The position numbers and the translations under genes were made by a program. DNA of 64,000 bases from positions 496,001-560,000 of the forward strand of contig NZ_CP102269.1 of assembly GCF_025148635.1 (NCBI RefSeq), given 5' to 3'. The notes under the pieces were generated by a model that was not told where the DNA came from, ran no database searches, and saw nothing but the letters and a program-made list of their open reading frames with translations. This document shows, one piece after another, positions 45,789-53,998 of the stretch; the first letter of the stretch is position 1, and each line of letters opens with the position of its first letter. The DNA is from Butyricimonas virosa (lineage in GTDB: Bacteria > Bacteroidota > Bacteroidia > Bacteroidales > Marinifilaceae).

Positions 45789-45858
45789 TAAAATTTTACA
45801 TTGTGCCTTAAGCACCTTACTTAAAGCGGGGGATGATCCAGATCTCCCGTTTTTTTAT
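45789..45858 (+). ncRNA. Candidate antisense RNA across the susC leader (locus 1)
   Basis: A plus-strand terminator lies at the end of fecR: CGGGGGAT at 45827-45834 pairs with ATCTCCCG at 45842-45849 (one G:U), followed by seven T residues. A TAnnTTTG box about 45 bp upstream gives a predicted RNA of about 70 nt, antisense to the susC 5' leader. In Bacteroides fragilis, DonS-type RNAs of similar size and place repress ECF/anti-sigma-controlled SusCD loci. Expression here is an inference. Confidence 0.4.
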
Positions 45859-47012
45859 TTTACTGTCACGATATGTCCATCCACCGAGATGGTCACCATA
45901 CCTGTTCGCTCAATTAATCTCAACACCTTGTTAAAATCATCAAACCGCTGCATCTCGATCGTAAAACATTCTTCCCTCACTGCCGGATTCTCAAACACAA
46001 CCTCTACATCATACCAACGCGCCAACTCTTCCATTATACTATTCAACGGGGCATGAACAAAATAGAATTTCCCCTCATGCCATGCCACGTAAGGAGCAAC
46101 ATCAACGTCAAGCACTTTAATGTTACGAGTTCCTGACACTTCGAGCGCTTGCTGTCCCGGAGCCAACGATACCGTGTTACCCACACCCCTCACTTGCACG
46201 CATCCTTCCACCAAAGTTGTTACCACGGGAAAACCGCTGTATGCCCGGAGGTTAAATTCGGTTCCAAGCACCCGAACCGAGTAATCTTTCTCCACTTCTA
46301 CTATAAAAGGTTTTGTATCATCGTGTTTCACATCAAAATACAATTCTCCTTTTGCATACACTTTTCTTTCCTTTCCCGTGAATAACGTCGGGAAACGAAG
46401 TGACGACTCGGCATTCAACCACACGATCGTTCCGTCCGGCAACACGACCTTATACTCTCCTCCCCTCGGTATCCGAACTTCACTGTATTGCGCCACTTTC
46501 ACCTCCGAACTATCCCCCTTGTAAGTCAATGTACCCCGTTCGTTCACAAAACGTCCTCCCTCCAGCAACTGTAAATCACACACACTATCCTTACCGAGAT
46601 CGACCACGTTACCATCAGGCAGATAAAGTTGTGCCGTAGAGATTCCCGGAACAATTCGTTCCAACTGTCGCCCCGGTATTTCCGGGATAATCTGACGTTC
46701 GTTCAGATATAACACACCGATCAAAAGAGGAACAATCAATGAAGCCGCAATCGACCAACGACGCAACACGACTCGACGACGCAATCCGATCGCCCGTTCC
46801 AAACGATTCCATGTCTTTTCCCTCCCTTTATCCAGTCGATCAAAATAGAACGACTTTTCCAGCATATTCTCCTTGTTACAGATTTTCTCGAACAACTCCC
46901 TATGCCTTCCTTCACGTAACCAGGATTCGAGCATTTCCCGTTCAGATGCGGAGAGTTCCCCACGTAAAAAACGATAAATAACAAGCTCTATCCTAGGATC
47001 AATTTTCTCCAT
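45855..47012 (-). CDS. FecR-family anti-sigma factor (locus 1)
   Basis: The 385-residue protein has a short cytoplasmic N terminus that would hold the sigma factor, a single membrane helix at about residues 83-103 (RWSIAASLIVPLLIGVLYL) and a periplasmic FecR domain. In the latter, RGGEYKVVLPDGTIVWLNAESSL and VEVEKDYSVRVLGTEFNLRAY are family hallmarks (the first cited as GTIVWLNAESSLRFP). A C-terminal DUF4974-type domain ends the protein (LNSIMEELARWYDVEVVF). It should relay binding of ligand at SusC to the sigma factor encoded 69 bp upstream. Confidence 0.92.
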   Translation of the reverse strand: MEKIDPRIELVIYRFLRGELSASEREMLESWLREGRHRELFEKICNKENMLEKSFYFDRLDKGREKTWNRLERAIGLRRRVVLRRWSIAASLIVPLLIGVLYLNERQIIPEIPGRQLERIVPGISTAQLYLPDGNVVDLGKDSVCDLQLLEGGRFVNERGTLTYKGDSSEVKVAQYSEVRIPRGGEYKVVLPDGTIVWLNAESSLRFPTLFTGKERKVYAKGELYFDVKHDDTKPFIVEVEKDYSVRVLGTEFNLRAYSGFPVVTTLVEGCVQVRGVGNTVSLAPGQQALEVSGTRNIKVLDVDVAPYVAWHEGKFYFVHAPLNSIMEELARWYDVEVVFENPAVREECFTIEMQRFDDFNKVLRLIERTGMVTISVDGHIVTVK

Positions 47013-47081
47013 TTTTCAAAAATTTCCCCTAAAACGTGAACACCTCCCCACAGGGTGACACCCTTTGTAAAAAAAAATTCT

Positions 47082-47642
47082 TTAAACGCCCAAAAGAAGT
47101 AATAACAACCACTGAATACCCTTCAACCGTTCCCGCAACACCCTGTAAGCACGTAATTTAATCGTCTTCACCGTATTCACGGAAACCCCTAACTCTTTCG
47201 CAATTTCAGGATTGGAAAGGCCCTCCATCGTCAGAATCACGACCCGACGGGATCGCTCCGACAAATCCTTTATCGCATCGTACACCATCGCATGGACCTC
47301 CTCTTCAAGAATAAATTCTTCCTCCCCCTCTTCCGTGAGCCACAGGATTAATTCCGGCTCATTGCGACGTTGCACTTTTTGGTGACGCAGGTAATCCAAA
47401 CAAGCATTTCTGACACTCATATACAGGAAACTTTTAATCGCCGCAACAAAATAAAAGTCCGCCCGTTTCTCCCACACCTTCAGGAAAGCATCTTGCACGA
47501 AATCTTCAATAATCTCATCATCCTCGACATACTGGAAACCATACGACTTCACGGGGAGATAGTATCGATCAAAAATCTCCTTGAAAATCACACCATTTCC
47601 AGCCCGGAACTTTTTTATTAGAACATCCTCTGATTTCGTCAA
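47082..47642 (-). CDS. ECF RNA polymerase sigma factor (locus 1)
   Basis: The 186-residue protein has sigma region 2 (EIFDRYYLPVKSYGFQYV, DFVQDAFLKVWEKR and SVRNACLDYLRHQK) and region 4 with the helix-turn-helix LSNPEIAKELGVSVNTVKT. It belongs to the FecI-like Bacteroidota ECF group and should transcribe the susC operon when released by FecR. The start is TTG at 47642, because no ATG precedes region 2 in this frame and a stop lies eight codons upstream. A good housekeeping promoter is placed to match that start. Confidence 0.92.
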   Translation of the reverse strand: MTKSEDVLIKKFRAGNGVIFKEIFDRYYLPVKSYGFQYVEDDEIIEDFVQDAFLKVWEKRADFYFVAAIKSFLYMSVRNACLDYLRHQKVQRRNEPELILWLTEEGEEEFILEEEVHAMVYDAIKDLSERSRRVVILTMEGLSNPEIAKELGVSVNTVKTIKLRAYRVLRERLKGIQWLLLLLLGV

Positions 47643-47686
47643 AACAATAAGTACTAATTACAAGAAACACTTACTTTACATGAATT

Positions 47687-47717
47687 CAAAGTTAATATTT
47701 TCTTTCTTTCGATACAA
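47687..47717 (-). promoter_or_regulatory. Promoter of the locus 1 sigma gene
   Basis: On the minus strand TTG (47715-47717) and TAACTTTG (47687-47694) are 20 bp apart, matching the Bacteroides housekeeping pattern. The leader to the TTG start at 47642 is about 38 nt. Confidence 0.65.
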
Positions 47718-47892
47718 CTCCCTTAACAATTTTAATGACAATATCTTGCCTTTAAAGGGCAAAATATGCTGAAGAACATACCTAAAGAGACGAGGTCGCT
47801 TTCCCCAAATTAATTTACCAAACTTACCTGCTTATAGTAAACCACATCCCCGACAAGACAAGATGAGATAAGGCTGAAAACGGGGATCTACT
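47718..47892. other. Intergenic stretch upstream of the locus 1 sigma gene
   Basis: Together with the palindrome and terminator that follow, this fills the 388-bp gap between the sigma gene and the sugar symporter. It contains CTTTAAAGGG-type AT-rich sequence and a weak inverted pair (CCCCG near 47850 and CGGGG at 47881). No coding frame or RNA gene was recognised. Confidence 0.4.
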
Positions 47893-47950
47893 TCGGTACA
47901 CTCTCGGTACTCCTTCGGTACACGGTCGCTCATGAGCGACCGTGTACCGA
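47893..47950. repeat. 36-bp perfect palindrome with 11-bp-phased half-sites
   Basis: A perfect palindrome spans 47915-47950 with its centre in CATG. The first seven bases, TCGGTAC, also occur at 47893-47899 and 47904-47910, so three copies are spaced exactly 11 bp apart on one side. The GC content is far above the surrounding sequence. No T-tract follows on either strand, so it is not a standard terminator. It may be an operator or a foldable DNA element. Confidence 0.7.
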
Positions 47951-47962
47951 CCGTGCGAGGAA

Positions 47963-48004
47963 AATAAATTGGGGATAAGGGCTTATCACACCCTTTATTC
48001 CCCG
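47963..48004 (-). terminator. Probable terminator of the galK-symporter operon
   Basis: On the minus strand GGGGAATAAAGGG pairs with CCCTTATCCCC (two bulges) across a 9-nt loop and is followed by the T-rich AATTTATTTT. It lies 27 bp past the symporter stop. Confidence 0.6.
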
Positions 48005-48030
48005 AAACATCTTCTCGTTCTCTTCCTAAA

Positions 48031-49656
48031 TCACCAACAAGCCGTATAAATCACGGCTAACAAAATACAAATCACGTAAGCACAAATATTAAATACCTTA
48101 TCGGTCTTGAACATTTCAGACGTCAACACCAAACCCTTCGGATCATCATCCGTCTTGCAGGTGGCCAAACTAACCATACCAATCGTTACCATCGTCAACA
48201 GAAACGTGTACATCATCTGATCGAGGAACGGCATTTCGATGGGCAGGAACTTCAACAACAACGCCACGGGAATAGAGATCAGAACCCCAGTTATAGCCCC
48301 TTGGTTCGTAGTCTTCTTCCAGAATAATCCCATCAGGAACACAGCTAGAATACCGGGACTCACTAACCCCGTGTACTCTTGAATGTACACGAACATCTGG
48401 TCGAAATTAGCCATCATGGGTGCAATCAAACCCGCAATCACCAACGCCACGGCTGCCGTGATTCTTCCCACGCTCACCAATTTTTTGTGTGAGGCCTCTC
48501 GATCCATGTAAGGTTTATAAATATCCATCGTGAATATGGTAGAAGTCGAATTCAGCATGGAGGCCAGTGAAGAAACGATAGCCGCTGCCAATGCCGCCAG
48601 CACCAGTCCCTTCAAACCCGTGGGTACAAACGTCCCGATCAGCCACGGATAGGCTTTATCATTTCCTCCCGTCATCTCGAACATAGCCGTCACGGACGGG
48701 TCTTTCGATTCGGTGTACATCACGAAAGCCACGATTCCCGGAATAACCACGATCAAAGGCACGATTAATTTAAGAAACGCCGCAAAAGCAATACCTCGTT
48801 GGGCCTCTTTCAATGACTTGGCCGCTAACGTCCGCTGGATGATGTATTGATTGAACCCCCAATAATAGAGGTTTGCCACCCATAAACCACCGATAAGCAC
48901 GGCAATACCCGGCAGGTTTTTAAACTCCGGGTTATTCTTCGAGATAATCATATGGAACTTATCGCCCGCCGTGTCCACGACGTGGTTAAATCCGTCCACG
49001 ACACCGCCACCGGGCAACACGTTATCCAAAGCGATAAGCGTGGTTATAACGCCCCCGATGATCAACAAGGCCACCTGAATCACATCCGTCCAAGCCACTG
49101 CCGATAGTCCCCCGTAAATGGAATACGCCGCAGCAACAAAGGCCAGCCCGACGATAGCGGGAATGAATAACTCCCCGTTCCCAGTACCAATAATCGTATC
49201 AATGGCTTTTGCCCCTAGGAAAAGCACGGAAGTCAGGTTCACGAAAATAAACAAGGCGATCCAGAAAACGGCAAGAATAGTCTTCAAGTTCGTCGAGAAA
49301 CGTTTTTCCACGAATTCGGGGATCGTGTAAAGCCCCTGTTTGATAAATATAGGTAAAAAGAATTTACCCACAATGATCAAGGTCAAGGCTGCCATAAACT
49401 CATACGAGGCAATGGCCAGTCCCACGGCGAACCCCGATCCGGACATCCCGATAAACTGTTCGGCAGAGATATTCGCCGCAATCAACGAGGCCCCAATAGC
49501 CCACCATGGTAACGATTTGCTCGCGAGGAAATAATCCTCCGTTGTCTTCTGCACGCCTTTCTTACCTCTTGACACCCACAATCCCACGGCAATAATCATT
49601 AAGGCATACGCCCCGAAAATGAAATAATCCCAGAACTCAAAACTCGTGTTCAACAT
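48031..49656 (-). CDS. Sodium/sugar symporter (SSS family, SGLT-like)
   Basis: The 541-residue membrane protein has about 14 hydrophobic segments and the SSS-family marks NISAEQFIGMSGSGFA, GGLSAVAWTDVIQVALLI and STSTIFTMDIYKP. It cotransports a sugar with sodium across the inner membrane. galK lies 24 bp upstream on the same strand, so galactose (or a related hexose) is the likely substrate. It should be cotranscribed with galK. The operon ends in a hairpin terminator and does not extend to the palindrome region. Confidence 0.92.
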   Translation of the reverse strand: MLNTSFEFWDYFIFGAYALMIIAVGLWVSRGKKGVQKTTEDYFLASKSLPWWAIGASLIAANISAEQFIGMSGSGFAVGLAIASYEFMAALTLIIVGKFFLPIFIKQGLYTIPEFVEKRFSTNLKTILAVFWIALFIFVNLTSVLFLGAKAIDTIIGTGNGELFIPAIVGLAFVAAAYSIYGGLSAVAWTDVIQVALLIIGGVITTLIALDNVLPGGGVVDGFNHVVDTAGDKFHMIISKNNPEFKNLPGIAVLIGGLWVANLYYWGFNQYIIQRTLAAKSLKEAQRGIAFAAFLKLIVPLIVVIPGIVAFVMYTESKDPSVTAMFEMTGGNDKAYPWLIGTFVPTGLKGLVLAALAAAIVSSLASMLNSTSTIFTMDIYKPYMDREASHKKLVSVGRITAAVALVIAGLIAPMMANFDQMFVYIQEYTGLVSPGILAVFLMGLFWKKTTNQGAITGVLISIPVALLLKFLPIEMPFLDQMMYTFLLTMVTIGMVSLATCKTDDDPKGLVLTSEMFKTDKVFNICAYVICILLAVIYTACW

Positions 49657-49680
49657 TTTTCCAATTGTTATGGTTTATAC

Positions 49681-50835
49681 TTAGTAAATTTTCCTCACAC
49701 CATCACCAATGTCCGCCACGTAAAACTCGGCATTCAATCCAATTTTATCATGATACACGGGAGCCAACTTCTCGATAAATTCCTGCACGTTGTCTTCTTT
49801 CACAAGGCTCACGGTGCAACCACCGAAACCGCCCCCCGTGATCCGAGACCCCAGCACGCCCGGCAACTTCTGCCCTTCCTCCGCCAGCGTATCCATCTCG
49901 ACACCAGTAACCTCGTAATCTTCCTTCAATGAGCGATGCGACGCATTCATCAATTCCCCGAAACGAACCAAATCCCCCTTTTGCAACACGTCAATGGCCT
50001 CATTTACCCTAGCGTTCTCCGAGACGGCATGACGAGCCCGACGATAAACGGTTTCATCGGAAATCAGATTCCGCACCCTCTCCAATTCTTCCTCGCTCAA
50101 ATCACACAGATGTTTCACGTTCAATTCCTGATTTATATCGACTAAAGCCTGTTCACACTGGCTCCGCCGCACATTATACTCGGAAGTAACCAGATCATGA
50201 TTTTTATTTGAATTGGTGATTACCAATTTATAACCATTAAGGTTTAACGGGATCAAATCATAATCCAAAGTACCACAATCCAGCGCGATAGCGTGTTCCT
50301 TCTTTCCCATGCCCACGGCAAACTGATCCATAATCCCACAATTCATGCCCACGAAGACATTCTCTGCCCGTTGTGACATTTTCACCAACTCCACCACGTC
50401 CAGCCCGACATTCAACTGATCGTTCAGCATAAACGCCGTTACAACCTCTATCGAGGCTGACGAGGACAACCCGGCCCCGTTCGGAATATCCCCGAAATAC
50501 AGGATATCAAAACCCCACGAGTCAAGCCCCCGATCCGAAAACTCCTTCACCACACCCAAAGGATATTTCACCCATTCATTGGGTTTATTCTCAAAAATAC
50601 TTTGATCACATTCTACTTGAAAAGTTTGGTTCATACTGGCGAAAGCAATCTTCTGATCATCCCGACGAGCCACGGCCAAATAAGTCCCGAAACTCAACGC
50701 ACACGGGAACACCCGTCCCCCGTTATAATCAATATGTTCCCCGATTAGATTTACCCGCCCGGGAGCAAAGTACAGATGTTCAACCTTTGTCCCGTAAATC
50801 TCTTCAAATCTTTTTTCCAACACGCCTATATCCAT
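49681..50835 (-). CDS. galK: Galactokinase
   Basis: Galactokinase phosphorylates alpha-D-galactose at C1 as the first committed Leloir step. The 384-residue protein has the family signature GRVNLIGEHIDYNGG (from residue 26), the GHMP ATP-binding motif GAGLSSSASIEV, and the third motif GSRITGGGFGGCTVSL near the C terminus. The catalytic Asp is in CGIMDQFAVG. It is the first gene of the operon with the sugar symporter and is divergent from galM across a 155-bp gap. No galT or galE is in the window. Confidence 0.96.
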   Translation of the reverse strand: MDIGVLEKRFEEIYGTKVEHLYFAPGRVNLIGEHIDYNGGRVFPCALSFGTYLAVARRDDQKIAFASMNQTFQVECDQSIFENKPNEWVKYPLGVVKEFSDRGLDSWGFDILYFGDIPNGAGLSSSASIEVVTAFMLNDQLNVGLDVVELVKMSQRAENVFVGMNCGIMDQFAVGMGKKEHAIALDCGTLDYDLIPLNLNGYKLVITNSNKNHDLVTSEYNVRRSQCEQALVDINQELNVKHLCDLSEEELERVRNLISDETVYRRARHAVSENARVNEAIDVLQKGDLVRFGELMNASHRSLKEDYEVTGVEMDTLAEEGQKLPGVLGSRITGGGFGGCTVSLVKEDNVQEFIEKLAPVYHDKIGLNAEFYVADIGDGVRKIY

Positions 50836-50842
50836 TTTAATT

Positions 50843-50873
50843 AATTTAAGATTTAAAATTTAGAATTTAAAAT
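50843..50873. repeat. Heptad repeat in the galK leader
   Basis: AATTTAA, GATTTAA, AATTTAG and AATTTAA units run consecutively with 7-bp period, starting 7 bp upstream of the galK ATG on the minus strand. They would lie in the galK mRNA leader. Confidence 0.6.
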
Positions 50874-50895
50874 GGGGTCTAACGCCACATGTCTA

Positions 50896-50903
50896 CAAAG
50901 TTA
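50896..50903 (-). promoter_or_regulatory. Probable -7 box of galK
   Basis: On the minus strand TAACTTTG matches TAnnTTTG and would give a leader of about 54 nt that contains the heptad repeat. A -33 TTG at the right distance is not evident. Confidence 0.4.
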
Positions 50904-50990
50904 AGGTATTTTCTTTAAAATTTTATATTCAACACGAATGAAAATTACATTCTATTGCTTATTTTTATGAGTTGATTAAAATCATGGATC

Positions 50991-52007
50991 ATGGAACTGA
51001 AAGAATATATTCTCAAGAATGAATGCCTTAAAATTCACGTATGTAATCTCGGCGGGATTATAAAAAACATATTTGTACGCGATTGCAGGTGGAAACTTGT
51101 TGACGTGGTTTTAGGATTTGATACCCTTGAACAATATATTGACCCGGAGTACCGGAATAATTACCCTTATTTCGGGGCGCTCATCGGACGCTATGGTAAT
51201 CGCATCAAAGGCGGGGAAATCACGATTGACAACAAGACTCACGTGTTGAACAAGAATGAAAAAGGAAATACCCTCCACGGGGGAACGCCCGGATTCGATC
51301 AACGCCTTTGGGACGTGGAACAACCGGACAACGAACATCTCATTCTGCACTACACTAGCCCGGACGGGGAAAACGGTTTCCCCGGTACACTGGACGTCAC
51401 GGTTCGTTATTCCATTGCAAACAACGTGTTCCGGGTGATTTACGAGGCTAGTTGCGATCAACCGACACACGTGAATCTCACGCAACACCCCTATTTCAAT
51501 TTAAGGCCGACCGACGAGAATATCGGGAATCACGAACTACGGCTCTATACTTCTCACTATCTGGAAACAACTTCTGATTTAATCCCGACAGGAACTATCC
51601 TCTCAACAGACCAAAAACACGCTTTCGATTTCAACAAACCGCTTTTCCTCGCCTTGCAGGAAGACGGGTTGGATGATTGCTACACGTTCGGAGACCCGAT
51701 AGAACCCCAACTCATGGCCGAGTTGTCCCACCCGAAAAACGGGATCACGGTTACCATCCTGTCGGATTACCCCGGCTTGCAGGTTTACACGGGTAAATAC
51801 ATCAACGTGGCCAACGGGAAAGGCGGAAAGCATTACGGTCCCTATTCGGGAATTGCCCTGGAGACACAAATGCTCCCGGACAGTCCCCACCATCCTTGCT
51901 TTCCTTCCACCCGTTTGAACCCGGGCGAACGGTACCTTCACAAAACGATCTACTCGTTCAACTGTATCAGCGTAGAAGAAGACTACGAGGACGAAACCGA
52001 GGGATAA
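50991..52007 (+). CDS. galM: Aldose 1-epimerase (galactose mutarotase)
   Basis: Mutarotase interconverts the alpha and beta anomers of galactose and glucose, supplying alpha-galactose to GalK. The 338-residue protein shows GALIGRYGNRIKGGEI, LHGGTPGFDQRLWDV, the catalytic-His segment HVNLTQHPYFNL and the catalytic-Glu segment GIALETQMLPDSPHHP. It is divergent from galK, which fits a shared control region. No signal peptide is present, so it is cytoplasmic. The C terminus is acidic (EEDYEDETEG). The 244 bp between it and the next promoter show no gene. Confidence 0.95.
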   Translation: MELKEYILKNECLKIHVCNLGGIIKNIFVRDCRWKLVDVVLGFDTLEQYIDPEYRNNYPYFGALIGRYGNRIKGGEITIDNKTHVLNKNEKGNTLHGGTPGFDQRLWDVEQPDNEHLILHYTSPDGENGFPGTLDVTVRYSIANNVFRVIYEASCDQPTHVNLTQHPYFNLRPTDENIGNHELRLYTSHYLETTSDLIPTGTILSTDQKHAFDFNKPLFLALQEDGLDDCYTFGDPIEPQLMAELSHPKNGITVTILSDYPGLQVYTGKYINVANGKGGKHYGPYSGIALETQMLPDSPHHPCFPSTRLNPGERYLHKTIYSFNCISVEEDYEDETEG

Positions 52008-52251
52008 ACCGATAGATTTATTTTCGTCATATAGGGCTCCATGTCCACGTGTTCCAATGCTTAACCCGTTCACCACGTTCGGGTAAGTCTCTCCTATACA
52101 AACAACACGAGAATCGACAACACAAGCAGCAAACAGATGAAAAAAATAATACAAATTACCTTCCCGAGTACTTCACATAAGAAACAGATGATAATATACA
52201 CGTTCGACATTTACTTTGTAAAGCCTATATTAAAAGGTTTATTTATTATTC

Positions 52252-52283
52252 TTTTGAACCATTGCTTAATTTTATTAGTTTTG
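52252..52283 (+). promoter_or_regulatory. Promoter of the GNAT-like/DUF3440/ParB-like module
   Basis: TTTTG at 52252-52256 and TAGTTTTG at 52276-52283, 19 bp apart, match the Bacteroides promoter pattern well. The first gene of the module starts at 52300, 16 bp further on. Confidence 0.65.
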
Positions 52284-52299
52284 CAAAAAGCGATCGGTT

Positions 52300-52719
52300 A
52301 TGGACATAGAAAAATTACATGGTACGGACCCTCGGTTATACCAACTCGTGGCACCGTTGGTAATGAGCATTCCCGTACTCCGGTACAATAACAACTATCC
52401 GTTCAAGACCTCCGTCCACCACAAATGGCTTGTGGCAACAGAGAAGGGAGTTGTGAAAGGTTTCATGCCCATTGACATAAAGAGTACGGGCGCCTGTATT
52501 GATAATTATTACGTATCAGGAGGCAATTCCTCGTTACTATCCGCCTTGATTGACTTCGCGAAAAAAGAATTTGCAGGGGAACAACCTCTTTTTGCCGTTT
52601 CCCACACCCGAGATGCAGAAACCTTCAAAACAAACGGTTTTATAGTTTCAAAAGAGTGGAAATTGTATATAAAAATGGTATATCCTCCAGCTTATGAGAA
52701 TAAAAAAAAGTGTGTATGA
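52300..52719 (+). CDS. GNAT-like small protein of the DUF3440 module
   Basis: The 139-residue product has the look of a GNAT-fold protein: a central strand KGFMPIDIKSTGACIDNYYV, a helix that would carry the acetyl-CoA site (SSLLSALIDFAKKEF) and a C-terminal FAVSHTRDAETFKTNGF then WKLYIKMVY. The usual Q/R-x-x-G-x-G/A loop is not clear, so catalytic activity is uncertain. It overlaps the DUF3440 gene by 26 bp and has its own promoter. The tight overlap argues for a functional link with the next two genes. Confidence 0.65.
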   Translation: MDIEKLHGTDPRLYQLVAPLVMSIPVLRYNNNYPFKTSVHHKWLVATEKGVVKGFMPIDIKSTGACIDNYYVSGGNSSLLSALIDFAKKEFAGEQPLFAVSHTRDAETFKTNGFIVSKEWKLYIKMVYPPAYENKKKCV

Positions 52720-53998
52720 TGTCGTGCAAAACCGCCTAGAACGAATTTTTTCTGATTTTGATAACGTGTACGTGTCTTTTTCCGGCGGCAAAGACAGCGG
52801 GGTTTTACTAAACCTCTGTATCGACTATATCCGTCAGCATAAACTAAAACGGAAACTAGGCGTTTTCCACATGGACTACGAAGTGCAATACAACGAGACG
52901 ATCCGGTACGTGGATCGTACACTCGCAGATAACGCCGACCTGCTGGAAGTCTACCGGGTATGCATCCCGTTCAAAGTCTCCACGTGTACTTCCATGTTCC
53001 AGCGTTTCTGGCGCCCGTGGGAAGACAATTTACGCAACCTGTGGGTCAGGGATATGCCCGAAACCTGTTACCGCAAAGAAGATTTTGATTTCTACACGGA
53101 AGAGATGTGGGATTACGATTTTCAAGTCAAATTTGCAGAATGGTATCACCGGAAGAAAAAAGCTCAACGTACTTGTTGTCTCATCGGGATTCGCACGCAA
53201 GAAAGCTACCATCGCTGGCAAGCTATTCACCGGGACAGGAATTACCACAGTTACAAACACTTGAAATGGACACACAAAGTAACTGCAAATATCTTTAACG
53301 CCTACCCCATATACGACTGGCTTACCACGGACATCTGGACCGCCAACGGAAAATTTCACTGGGATTACAACCACCTGTATGATCTCTACTATCAGGCAGG
53401 AGTTCCTCTTGAAAGACAACGCGTGGCTAGCCCGTTTATCTCTCAGGCTCTTTCCAGCTTGAAACTCTACCGGGCCATAGATCCGGACACGTGGGGCAAA
53501 ATGATTAACCGGGTCAACGGGGTCAACTTTACCGGGTTATACGGGGGAACCTCCGCCATGGGCTGGCAGTCCATCACCCTCCCGGAGAACATGACCTGGT
53601 CATCCTATTTTAAATTTCTCCTTTGCACCCTACCGGAAGAGGCAAGGGAAAACTACTTGCACAAACTCTCCGTGAGCATGGAGTTCTGGCGAAACAAAGG
53701 CGGCTGCCTGGCAGAAGAGACTATCGCCAAACTCCGACGAATGGGAATCCCGATCACGGTTAGCGAAACGACAAATTACAAGACTGATAAAAAGCCCGTG
53801 CGCATGGATTATCAGGATGATGTACGTATTCCGGAGTTTAAAGAACTCCCCACGTTCAAACGTATCTGCATTTGTATCCTGAAAAACGATCATGCCTGTA
53901 AATACATGGGGTTTGCCCCATCGAAAGCCGAACGAGAACGCCGGGTCAAGGTTATGCAAAAATATAAATCTATCATGGAATCTTATGGAAGAATATAA
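52694..53998 (+). CDS. DUF3440 PAPS-reductase-like protein (IbrA-like)
   Basis: The 434-residue protein carries an ATP-PPase PP-loop, FSGGKDSG (S30-S35), the signature of PAPS reductases, tRNA-thiolation enzymes and DndC. HMDYEVQYNETIRYV and GIRTQESYHRW continue the adenine-nucleotide alpha-hydrolase core, and the C-terminal half is the DUF3440 region with a CILKNDHACKYMG cysteine pair. E. coli IbrA is a relative, encoded beside a ParB-like IbrB; the same pairing exists here. The chemical role is unknown; no sulfotransferase or sulfate-assimilation gene is near, so assimilatory sulfate reduction is unlikely. Confidence 0.85.
   Translation: MRIKKSVYDVVQNRLERIFSDFDNVYVSFSGGKDSGVLLNLCIDYIRQHKLKRKLGVFHMDYEVQYNETIRYVDRTLADNADLLEVYRVCIPFKVSTCTSMFQRFWRPWEDNLRNLWVRDMPETCYRKEDFDFYTEEMWDYDFQVKFAEWYHRKKKAQRTCCLIGIRTQESYHRWQAIHRDRNYHSYKHLKWTHKVTANIFNAYPIYDWLTTDIWTANGKFHWDYNHLYDLYYQAGVPLERQRVASPFISQALSSLKLYRAIDPDTWGKMINRVNGVNFTGLYGGTSAMGWQSITLPENMTWSSYFKFLLCTLPEEARENYLHKLSVSMEFWRNKGGCLAEETIAKLRRMGIPITVSETTNYKTDKKPVRMDYQDDVRIPEFKELPTFKRICICILKNDHACKYMGFAPSKAERERRVKVMQKYKSIMESYGRI

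Noticed and set aside
47915..47950. Palindrome as terminator of the symporter gene
   Set aside because: No T-tract on either strand, and a better terminator lies closer to the gene at 47963-48004.
52137..52391. 84-residue plus-strand frame before the GNAT-like gene
   Set aside because: Runs out of frame into the next gene, has no family motif and lies across that gene's promoter.
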